Source: Basidiobolus meristosporus CBS 931.73
Taxonomy: Eukaryota; Basidiobolomycota; Basidiobolomycetes; Basidiobolales; Basidiobolaceae
DNA length: 64,000 nt
Assembly: GCA_002104905.1 (NCBI GenBank)
Contig: MCFE01000217.1
Coordinates: 1-64,000 of the forward strand
Direction of reading: 5' to 3'
Part shown: positions 1 through 10,760 of the stretch, one piece after another
Layout: each line of letters opens with the position of its first letter
How positions within the stretch are numbered: position 1 is the stretch's first letter
Translations under genes and position numbers: made by a program
The notes under the pieces: generated by a model
Told to the model about the DNA's origin: nothing
What the model saw: the letters and a program-made list of their open reading frames with translations, nothing else
Database searches by the model: none

Positions 1-1111
1 GCCTCTCCCAAGCACATAGGTATAGGAGAGAATAACTCCCCGTACTAAAAAGGTCGTATTTTTGCATACGTGTGTTCGATTCCGACGTCAGCCTCCTACA
101 AGAGCGCATCCAGTTGTACGGGGAAGGTTTGAACAGAGGCTGCCACTTGGAATTTATGGCTCATACTCTGGTCAATCTACACAGTCGCATCGGTCAGATT
201 ATGCAATCTAACACTTGAACTTAGTCTAGTAGTTGGCCAGAATCTACATGGTATGTTGTTGGAGAAGTAGATGCAGCAGACCATGCCTAGCATATAAAGT
301 GGTAGCAGTTATTATGGTGGGTATCAATCGTAGTAAAGGATAGTATAATTGACTCGTAACGTATGTCCCTATCACCTGCTAGCCTTGCAAGCGTCAAGCC
401 ACAGCAGAGTTGACGGTGAGTGGTAGGGTCGCCTGACTGCCCCTTCCAACTTGCCAATCGAGGAAGCAGGAATTAGTCCCAAACGGGACCAACCATCAAG
501 AGCCGGGAAAATCTTTCTCCGAATGTTTATTTATATCAGCCTGCTCAATATAACGCAACTAGCATGGTTTGACTAGGGTAGCTGAAGTGGCCTCCTTGGT
601 GGTACGAGTTCCCAGTGCCAATTTGGGCCGGATCCCTGCACAATAGTCTAATCCATCGAGAGGGTGTTGCGGGATTTGGAAGTTTCCAAAAACTTAAGCT
701 TGTTTTAGGTGGTGCGAGCTCATTAGCCAATAGCGCATGCTGAGGCCAGTGCTACACTGATTCTTGGGGTTGGCACAGTATGGAATTTGCTCAAGTTGCT
801 AAATCTGCAAATCAATGGCCATAACGAGCAGCCATATGCAGTGGAGGTGTAGATGCAGCAGGATACCTGAAGATCCGCCAGTCCCTCTATGAGTCTGGTG
901 TTCTAACTGGGTTTATTATATCATAGAGATATCCAGTGGAAGATTTCTCCAGGCTTTGGCACAACACATGAACGATGGGTATTTTTGCGGGGGTCGAGCA
1001 CGTGAGTTTGGGTAAAATACATGATGTGATGGAGAATCTTCCCAAGTCTGGTGATAGAATGAATGTACATTGTCCACTACATCTAGCGATCAAATGTGTT
1101 CTCACTTTGAA
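1..1111. other. Gene-free stretch downstream of the Slo gene
   Basis: Mixed-composition DNA following the 3' end of the minus-strand channel gene. Short frames in several phases show no recognisable protein. Two small perfect hairpins (arms 3-8/25-30 and 55-59/66-70) and a B-box-like string near 74-83 were examined as a possible tRNA and not accepted. No AATAAA was found just downstream of the channel stop codon. Confidence 0.5.
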
Positions 1112-4100
1112 TCAATCAAATGTTACTTTTAGCACATATACTAGATCATCGGCCCGAAGTAAAATGGCCGGGACTGGGTTGCAAAACACGAATGGCATGG
1201 TATTGCCCAAGTCAGAATCCGAGGCACGGAACAGGCCCAGGGGAACAATCCCCTGCTCGGCGGCAAGCTCCCTATACAATGCATCATAGGCTTTGCCCTG
1301 AACAAGCGCCCAAGTTAAATAAAGCACGAACACCAAACAAGACGGCTAATGAGGGACGTACCACAAACTTCTCTGGGACTTGAATATAACACAGGTAGGA
1401 TGATGTGATGTCGAGTTGAGTGTCGAAGGCGAGATCTTTTTGGCTGCGCAAGCCGCATAGGAGTCTGACAAGCTTCATTATCGCCTCATTGTGATACCCC
1501 TAATAGCACTGGTTATTTACAATCCTTTCATTTCCACAACTGAGAAAGTTTCGCACATACTTGGTAGAACAGATGATCAATGGAGCAGTCCACAAACACC
1601 TCACCTGAGGCGTAGCTGCTAGCGTGCGTGAAGACCTTGGCAAAGTTGTGCTTGGAGTGGTGGTCAGATGCCTGAAGGAGCTTAACATTCGATTGCTCCA
1701 CTGGGATAACGCTGCTTAGTAAGTGTGGAGGGAATGATTCGCATCGTTCAAATACCAACCTATCTCTACGATGATGTATTTACTCTCATCATGCTGCTTT
1801 AAAATTCTTCGCGCCAGCTGATTGCACATGCTATACACAGGCAGCGAAAGTTTAGCGCAACGTCGAAACATGCCGATATTGGATGCGAGGGGGCTTACAT
1901 AACAGAGGTGTCCACATATTCATCATGCTTCTGCACGAAGTCGTTCTTGCGCAAAATAATGATCCTACTGGCGCTAAGAATGCCCGCGCGAATGAGATCC
2001 TTCTCGCTTCTTCTCTGTCCCTAGTGTGGCGACGGCGGGTGAAAAAACGAACAGTAATCACGGCCGGCGCATGGTGTACTTACGATAACGAAAAATATGT
2101 CGGCGAAGACGCCTAGGGTTTTCAACTCGGTTTCTGAAGGAGGGCTGCTGCGAAGGATCACTATCTGGCGATGCTCGGACTCGGTAATATGCGCAGCTCT
2201 AACGAGATACCAGTTAGTGACTGAGCCGACAGAAGCGAGCTGAAGAACGATACCAACCTCAAGGTACAAATCAATCGGAATGGATCGGAGAACCCGGCAC
2301 AAATCAGCACATGGCCTGCCATGAATTTCGCATCATCCAGTACCAACTGATCCGCCGCGTTGATGGGATACTTGAGAAGATGACACAACGGAGTGGATGG
2401 TTCTTCGTAGGGCGGTTGCGGCTGACCAACGATGATGTCCGAGTTGAACTTGGGAAACTCCACCACATTGGACTTGCGCTGATACTTGGGGTACCTGGAT
2501 GATCGGTGCGGGCTGGTCAGTAGATCCCGCTCTGAGGGCGTCAGGTAGTTGATGTGTTTAAGGGAATTGAGGAATTCGCTTTGTGTCTGAAACGAATGCA
2601 CAGTTAGCTTAGATGCTACTCTGTCTTAGAGCGATCTGAAAGGGTTACCATCTTGGAGATGTCCTGGATTTCCTGCGGCCCTTGACTTATGTAATAGCAA
2701 ATATCGTTGGGGCCAAGCTCGTAGCAGTTACCGGGGTTTAGAACAAGGTGATGCGCTTTGAGTCTATTGACATACACATTGACGGCGAACAGCACCGCTT
2801 GGAACTCCTGGTAAATATACTACCAGCGATGGGAGGTTAGTCATGAGCGGTGCCAGCTACCAAACTTCGTCACCTACCCAGGATATAAGTGCAAATGGCT
2901 TTCCTACAAAGTTGGGGTTGACAAGCCCGGAATAGATCTCGTTGCCGGAGCCATCATCTATAAGATACTGTGAGAATACGCCTCTGATTGAAGACAGTGT
3001 GTGGAGAATTACCGTATTGGGCTTGCCACGGCTCCGAATACTTATCGATAGGCTGACTGTTGTACAGAAGATTCAATATCAGTGTGGCTGAACCCCTGTA
3101 GAGACAGTTGTAGCCGATCAAAGCCTTCGCAGGTAAATAGGCAGGTGAGCATCTCTACGGAATCATAAACAAACTGCTCATAAGACTACCTGTTGATACT
3201 CCTTGGGGCAAATGGTTTGTGTGGTGACGTTCTGTTGATTAGTGGAGGTGAATGGGTGATGGTTGTAGGTGTAGATGGGAACATGGGGGGCGTGGATGTG
3301 AACCGCCCAGGTTCTGAGGGTGTTGTTTTCGTCCTCTTCGATGGTATCCTCGGTATCACGGTCTAAGCAAAGAAGATTAATTGAGTGCCACTCAGAAAAG
3401 GCTTGGCGAGGCTCGTACCAGATAGAATAAACACTGCACTGGCGTTCTCGATGCTAGCTCTCTGCAGATCTTGTGTGTCCTACACAACAGCATAAGTCAG
3501 CATTCAAGGAGTTTCGGCGGATGTACATGAGCAGATGCCTACCAGAACGGACCCTTGTAAAAAGGTCACTCTACTCTTGTAGGCGGGGGTATTCAAGAGA
3601 ACTTTGATCTGCATGCTGGGCTGCTCACGTCCAAGAAACAGAAGCTTCGTGCCATTGGCCTCTCTTTCCTGATGAAGGAACCCGTTCAAGATATCCTTGA
3701 CCCTTTGAAGATGATCGAAGACACCGCAAATGACCACGAGGTTGCCCTCTTTGTTATTCCTATAGGACCCCCCACCAGCTAACCGCATCAAGCTCGTGAG
3801 TGATCAAGAAATTCGGGGATTGTCTATATCCAGGCCGACTATACCTTTCTTCTGATTGAGGGTATCAATGGTATCGGATATAAGCCCTGGCAGAATGGTC
3901 AAGACGACGATGATCAGGCATATCACCACAAACTTTCCGGGAATGGAGCTTGGGGATATATCGCCGTAGCCAACGGTAGACACCGTGATGATGGTGAAGT
4001 AGAAGCTTTCAATGAGATTGTAGTTTTTGTCGGCAAACATCAACTCGAAGTATTGGAATGCGGCCATGCCGTTGTACACGATGATCAGAATGTAGGCGAC

Positions 4101-5490
4101 CAGCAGAGTGAGCTTCATCAGCAATGGATCGTAAGGCTTGTCTGATTTGGGGTGTTGAGGGTCAGCATGCAGCTGGAGAAGCATCCAACTAGAGGCCCAC
4201 TTACCAGACCCAAGGTCCATCCGAATGTTAAGTGCGCGCTTTATGCGCCAGACCACCACTATGCTCCTAAGGAAATAAGGGACTTAAGAGCGGGTTTAGT
4301 ACAAGTCTCGTGCACACTGCAGCAAGTAAGTATACAGACCATATAGATACTGCCCGTGAGTCAAAAAGAGACTGCTAATCACAGGCACGCCGGTAACCAG
4401 ATCCAAAAAAGTGTACAAGCTCAATATCACAGACCATCTAGAAGAAACCATTTAGCACCGTAACAACGAGATGCTACGCTTCCACACGCCGCTACCTGTT
4501 CGTCTGGGCAAATGCAATTCCTGTGGAGAGAACGTAAGGTTAGTCTTCGTGCTCAGATTCCAATAGGTCGATGGGTGACGAACTTAGAAGTCGAGAGAGG
4601 ATGTTTTCGCAAGTCATGGCAATGATCAAATACCACACTATGGTGGGACGATGAATCCAAAGCCACTTGGGAGTAAAGTCTGTGGTGACTGAAATTTGCA
4701 TCTCCACTAGATACAGTATACAGAACAAGCCATCAGCGATCAAATCGAGTATCACCTTGCAGAGGAATGTGGTAAGCACATGTGGATGAGCAGCATGGCA
4801 GCTCGTTGCCGAAACTGATGGAACTTACGAAGAGAATTCTTCTTTCTTTCGAGTTCAAAAAGCCGAGCAGTTTAGCCTTGTAGAACTCGTAATCCAATAG
4901 TGTTTTCAGATTGCCCCATATCGAGTGAACAACATTATTTTCACTACAGAACCGAACATTTAGCGACCGGGGGATTGTGAGAGCTTGGTTACAGTTGATC
5001 CTACCGTTGTCGCTCTTTACGGGTTTTGTATTCGTTTCGAACTGCATCAAAGGTCCAGCCTTGTCGGTTTCGAAGAACTTGAAGAATGTTCATTTGTTTC
5101 TTTTCGCTCAGCGTGTGGAGCTCGGGGGAGCTAAAGGAGAGTGGGGAGGTTAGATGGGGTAGTAGGAAGAGGGGTTGGAAGTGGGTGGTGTGATTACTTT
5201 TCGTCCAGCGCTTGGAATACAGGATCGGCCATGTCCCGTTTCTCATTGGAGTGTCCACTTCTGGAGCTTATAGTTTGGGTCAGAGGAACGTTCCTATTCC
5301 GAGACACAGCAGTGTTATAGCGGTTGAAAATATTGTCTTTGGATCTTGCACTTGGAAATGTGTCATCGCTAACTACAGACAACAGCGAGCTGTTGCTTTT
5401 TTTATACTTTCTCCAGTCCATTTGGGTGTCGTCGACGCTAAACTCGTCGTAGTTGGCGCCAATGAGACCGGGGTTGTGAGAGCTTGACAT
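1112..5490 (-). CDS. Slo/BK-type potassium channel, 21 exons
   Basis: Voltage- and ligand-gated potassium channel of the Slo family, a membrane protein. Reading the minus strand, these exons join in frame: 5490-5198, 5130-5005, 4943-4829, 4755-4584, 4520-4496, 4437-4318, 4266-4205, 4141-3845, 3778-3543, 3479-3419, 3362-3190, 3154-3013, 2957-2878, 2819-2649, 2586-2258, 2198-2084, 2020-1899, 1830-1760, 1700-1561, 1484-1362, 1297-1112. All introns are GT-AG; the total is 3,159 nt, or 1,052 residues plus TGA. S1-S4 lie at about 178-300, with S4 charges R291, K293, R294, R299. The pore filter TVGYGD is at 360-365 and S6 at about 372-395. RCK1 follows a Slo-type GGSY junction (about 405, NLVVICG). 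RCK2 starts near 780 (GHVLICAG) and runs to the C-terminus. The first ~175 residues are polar, with no clear S0 helix. The acidic calcium bowl is absent (see findings). The S1-S3 splice choices (exons 3-6) are the least certain part. Confidence 0.9.
4496..4520 (-). other. 25-nt microexon of the Slo gene
   Basis: Exon 5 of the channel gene is only 25 nt, flanked by AG and GT. It contributes the residues around AFAQTN at the S2-S3 linker. Without it the reading frames of exons 4 and 6 do not join, and with it the protein aligns through to S3. The upstream donor (GTTCGT) is weak. Confidence 0.7.
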
Positions 5491-8400
5491 CGCGGAGGGG
5501 AAGACAGGCTTGAAATCAAATAAGAATCTAAGGATGATTTACTAGAGTCCAGAATACACAGCATCAATCGACTGCTGGCAGGAAGAAAAGGCGTGTCGAC
5601 GCTTCAGAAAGAAACAATGGGTGCAAATCCAGCTTGGCCACCTTTTATCCGTTGGGATGGATCAGTGGTTTTCCCCAAATAGCAGGCGTCGAGTGCACCG
5701 AAGATAGAATGTAGCTAACCCCTGCGCCGAAATTGGAAATAGTCTTAGATCCATAAGGAGTCATGCGTGACTGCTTTCCGTGACAAAAGCGATTTTACTT
5801 TGAATGGAAACACAAAGAACATGGAGCTAGAAGGACACAGCTTAAAATAGCCCCGCAAATAGAACGCAGTACGATAGGAATCGACACCACTGTGCCAAAT
5901 GAAGAGTTACTTTGATTAATGCTTGTACGACATAGCATTTGATTGTGAAACATGATTGCAATATAATTGGGAAACCATATAGCGTCTTCTGATATGGAGG
6001 CCACTCGGCACCATTGGCAGCCTCCGGATTAGGCCTATATTCCCATATCGATGCGGATACGAATGCGAAATCGAGCCAGCCTGAACCATCTTGCCTATTG
6101 GCAGCGGGTGCCCGCTGGCTCCTCTCCATGAGATCAATATGCAAAGTAATTATTGCCATGCCGATACCAAGTGACCAGCACCTGGTGACAATCCAGTCTG
6201 ATGTTCCCAAGCTCTAATCTGTCGTGATGGCCCAATCTGCGGTGTAGCTGCGAGTCACCCTCTGCCTCTTTCACCTGAAAATCGTTGCCCTTGTCTCTGA
6301 CTCACCTGGCCGCGTCTGTTTGATCCAATATCTGGGATGTGACACTGATAGGATCTGCCATTTAAATGGCCTGATTCTCTCCATGGTCAGCACGGCTAGA
6401 ACGCAGTGTTAGTGCTCAAAGAGATGCCTCTCAGCGGCCGTGGTAGACTTGCTGCCAACTGGCTGTTCTAGATCCCTTCCTTGTCACCTGCCTGTTCTGG
6501 CCATGTCGGCTCCATCAGGCGACGCCTGGCAATCTACTCGCATCCTTGTTGCGCAGTGCTCTGTGCTGGGTGTGGAACAAGGAGATGGGCCCTTCTGACA
6601 AGGCGGTATGTTGGATGAGGGGGAGCCGAAGCCCAACAGTGACCAGTGCATATGACGAGTGTAATGGTTTAGGGATTTGCACTAGATGCACTGGCGTAAT
6701 TAGCTAATGATGGACCAATCCAGGAGGGCGCTTATTATACATTGCCGGGGGCTCAATCAACCACCTCACCATTAAATTAGTTGAAGTCAGAAATCACTGG
6801 GGGGTCTCCAATTGGCCATGGAGGCGGCACTGGGATCCGGTGTGGAAGTACGCACACATCGGTGCATCCAAACACCCCAAAACTGCCGGGAGCTTCCTGG
6901 ACGTCTCCGGAACGCAACCTCTTCGATTGCTTCATCCGGCTTTGTCCAGTGCTGGAGACAGCGGGCTTTGCCCCCGCTTTCGTTGGGAGCCCTATGGAAC
7001 GTGCGCATGGATCCCTGGCGGCCTGGGGAGCAACGGCGATGGCTCCTTGACCTGGATTCCACATGGGCGATTGTCATTGACAACCAATAGATCGTAGTTC
7101 CCATATCCATCAGAAGCTGCAAAACACCCGGGTTTCCTTTAACCATTAAAACTAATGCGTACCTAACCAATCATCTTGCTTGCTATCCCTCTTGGATTCT
7201 AATGATCATTTATGACTCTGGTATCCAATAGGTTTCTACAATCTTCGATTGGCTACCTCCGACCCGGTCAATGAGGGTATCTGGCTCAACCTCTGCAGTG
7301 GTCACTACTCATTAACGACAAGTGACGTCATAAGGACGCCTGGTTTGACATCAGTATCAGGCATCAGGCATCAGGCATCAAGCATTCCAACACCATTCTC
7401 CAGAAACTACCTCTCTGCATCTCCATCGCTTACCGTTTCTGTGCAGCAGGGCATCTCATTATTTGTTGATGATGGATCCGTCTCATGGGCATCTTAATGC
7501 TTTTTCCGGATCCCGGAGATGCCAACCAGTCAGCCATGCATGATGCAGGGATCTGGCACTAGATCCCAAAGGCCGGACTTCTCTGTGGTTGTGGGGATGG
7601 GTTCATTCCAACCAACCACCCAAACGACATTTGGAGTCACAGGAGTTGAGCAAGATGCACGATCCAACTCTTACCACAATGGCGGTTACCCATATAGAAA
7701 ACCTAGAGTGGCTTTTGGAACTATGAATCCACGGAGTGGCCTAATGGTTCTGCATTATGGTCAAGTGGTTGCTGTCGATGGTGAGATTGGTGGCGCATGG
7801 AGCGGTTCCCTAATGAAGGAACGCGAGGGTATGATGTCTACTGCTTCACTACAGATTTGGTGTCCATGGCAGCTGGCCACATGTAGCGAGGTTATCGTTA
7901 GATCTTGTTTGCGATTGCTTGTCGCACATAAATGGGCAATACCCAATGGGCGGAGTCGCTCGAGGGTTTCATCAGCAGCTAACTGGCCTCATAGGTTGGT
8001 TCTCACACTAATCTGCTAGAGTCTGATTAAGCCAATTTAGGTTTCGTGTGCTAGCCACTCCGTTATAGCGACTTGGCGTTTATATCCCGAGTTGTTGGCT
8101 AGTTCGCAGAAAGACCAATACATCGCTTTTCATAATACCAGGGGTAGGGTGGTGAAGAGTCACGGGAAGAAGGTGGTTGTGCCACTTCGTACATTTCCTA
8201 TTCAACACCACCATGGGCCTTCAGCGGTAACTACGGTACATTACTCGGGCAGACTACAGCTAATGAAATCTATGTGTAACCATGGCACATGAAGAGTCAG
8301 GGGCAATCCAAATTGTGCGATGATGTATTTGTAACATGTATGCCAGCATTAATGAAAATATCTATCAATGAAGCACAATCTAGAGATGATCCTGACGATT

Positions 8401-9000
8401 TTCTTGTGCAGCAAACACTGACACCAGCCACCTTTCCTCCTTTCATGATCACAGAAAATTCATGAACCTTCGGTGGTTCTGGATATCACACGCTAGCCTG
8501 CGGTAGTTTACTGCTTATGAAGTGAGTGGGGCATTATTAGAATATCATCTCACATGGATTCCTGATCAACGACCAAGTAGTAAGCCCCAACGTAGGAATA
8601 GTAGGATACACTCCGAGATATATGTCTTAAAAAGCCCCGCTTCGTACCCAGCAAAGCAAACCCTCATACAACTGTGTAGATGGGGTGGCCTTTACACTCA
8701 ATCCGTGCAAATAATACTTGCTGCGTATAGTCACTCGTAGACTTCAGATCTTTTCTACGGGGCATTGTGTACATGGACCGCTAACATTGTCGATAGCATT
8801 AATTCCATGTCAAAATAGAGCACTGCACACTGTCTGCTGATATACGGCGATAGAGATGTGCATTCGAATCTGGATTCGCGCTTCGTTGACTATTGACACA
8901 GCTATAGCAGGCGAGATTAGGGTTTCGAAGTAGGCTTGTATTTGCTTCTGGGTGGTGATATAGTGCTCAAGCTTTTGTTGGGACTTGGAATCAGTTGGGC
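5491..9000. other. Gene-free GC-rich DNA upstream of the Slo gene
   Basis: CpG-containing, moderately GC-rich sequence with many short overlapping frames, the longest at 7519-8019 on the plus strand. None shows a domain, a conserved motif or a coherent exon chain, so I call no gene. The proximal part (5491-5800) should hold the promoter of the channel gene, but I see no clear TATA box. The sequence becomes AT-rich at about 8.8-9.0 kb. Confidence 0.5.
7351..7386. repeat. Short tandem repeat, 7-bp unit
   Basis: About four degenerate-to-perfect copies of the heptamer TCAGGCA/CATCAGG occur in a row, between gene-free flanks. Replication slippage is the simplest origin. Confidence 0.75.
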
Positions 9001-9650
9001 TCAAGCCAGGTGCAGATTACATTTCTGAGGTAATGTTTAGAAATTCATATTTACCTAATCAGATTTATTCCCGCATGGCCTCAAGCTCCCATCAGGCAAC
9101 TATGCGAAATCAACAGGAATGCCAATGCAAAAATAGCAAACGACTTGGTCAAACTGAAACAAGATCTTGTAGAATTTGATTAAAGTCCAGCATGGGATCA
9201 AATCATTTGATATGTACAAACTCATTACTGGATAGTAGGTAGTAGCATAGCCTGTGGTCATATCAGTGTGGAGACTGGCAGAATTGTTGTTTGTGAAGTA
9301 TCTCAAGACACTAAACATTGAGGTGTATTGTGCAGAATTGCCATTGTACAATAGCTACTGAGCATGATGTGTAATTATATCAATCTAGTAATTGGCATAC
9401 ACTTGCTCACAATTACTCCCCTATGAAACACAATTGTGATGATCCCATCAAAAGGCCATCATAGAATTTAAACCCTGTGACTAAGAGGTATTGATGCCAT
9501 TAGGACTCTGTGCAAAGACTGCTTAGCAAAAATTGCACCCTAGATTTCACAATAGACCTGGTCAAAATTCTCATCACAACAATACAAAAGTGGCTTTGAT
9601 AGGTTCTCTGCCAATACTCTCACTTTCTGATCCTTGACACCCAATCACCT
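9001..9650. other. AT-rich, CpG-poor DNA with no recognisable feature
   Basis: First part of the AT-rich block. It contains scattered short frames only and has the composition of the decayed transposons that follow. I see no LTR, terminal repeat or protein motif. Confidence 0.4.
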
Positions 9651-10439
9651 CCTATATTTGTGTACATTGATTGGCTATTGCCTCTTTCTCACACTCTGAA
9701 CTTCCTGACTCAATTAATGCTCTTACTTTTCATGCATACAAATTGGTCTATTTCCTCTCAATCTTCAGTTATAGCTCAATTTCAAATTGTACTGACCTAT
9801 ACAAGCCCCTATATACAACACTAACATTAGGCCCAACCCCACACTCAACAAGTAACTTGATTAAAGTCCACCATTCAATGAGTATTTCCACCAAAACACC
9901 CTTTTTCCATGACTTTGGGGGGAACCCCACAGCATTATGCCATTCATTCACTGGTTCCCATATATCCTGGTCTTCAGCCAGCACTTCAAGGTCTACAACT
10001 TCATATGCCAGTCTTTGCAGTAAATCCTTGCAATACTCAAGTGCATTCTCTTGAGCACTGCTCTTGAAGAAGTGCTGCAACCTTTTGCTGTGCCTGTTAT
10101 TGCCTCAATACTCCACTGTAGGCATTGCAATAGTCTTTTAATTTCTTGATGGTGCTGTTTTGTTTGTCAGTGGGATCTCCACTCTGCCTATAATGAAGGA
10201 TGTCAATGCTGTGGTAGACAAATTGACTTCCTCTGCAAGCTCATCTACCTCATTGAAGTGTAGCTCAACTGGCTGTGCTTCCAACTCTTGAGAAAACAGC
10301 TTTTGTCTTGTAAATTCCTCTTTTCTATGATAGGATTCAGCCTATTCCAGACTTGAGGAGCCAATTGGTGAGAACTGCAGCTTTTTTCTCATGCTTACCT
10401 GTCTCTGGCTTGGGTAGACTTTGTTCCCTTCACCTTTTC

Positions 10440-10760
10440 CCCTACAAAAAATCTCAAACTTGGAATTCATCTGATTTTTAGCTGGTATTCTGCTGGTATT
10501 CTAATAGTATTTTGCCAGTATCCAGCTGGTGTCTTGGGTTCAAAACTTCAAATGCAATTTTTGATGCAAGTAATGGGCAGCTAATTACCAAATTTGGCAT
10601 GGATGCTAGTTTGCCTAGCCTCCTCCTGGAGAACCTGTTTGCTTGCCTGCACGTTAGCTCAGAACAAAGATACTGAGAGTTGTCAATTTTGAGAAACATG
10701 GAACTCAGCTGACACTATGATGGGAATTTGCTGGCCTTTTCTCAATTCTTTTTCTTAGGG
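10440..10760. mobile_element. MITE-like element, copy 1 (321 bp)
   Basis: A 321-bp unit, by eye about 80-85% identical to the equally long unit at 12834-13154. It starts CCCTACAAAAA and ends TTTTTCTTAGGG, so its ends form an imperfect inverted repeat of about 11 bp. Possible 3-bp target duplications TTC and TTT flank it. It has no coding capacity, as expected for a non-autonomous DNA transposon. Confidence 0.65.

Noticed and set aside
1-98. Possible tRNA gene with a long variable arm, from a B-box-like GTTCGATTCC and nearby hairpins
   Set aside because: The T stem would have only about three of five pairs, no matching acceptor stem lies in the window and no A box is visible.
545-1105. Further 3' exons of the channel gene from minus-strand frames at 730-545 and 1105-887
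   Set aside because: The Slo protein already ends in the usual place after its last RCK2 strand (LVYVLK) with a TGA at 1112, and these frames show no channel homology.
7519-8019. A 166-codon plus-strand frame in the GC-rich region
   Set aside because: No motif, no coherent neighbouring exons, and overlapping frames of similar quality on the other strand; it looks like a chance opening.
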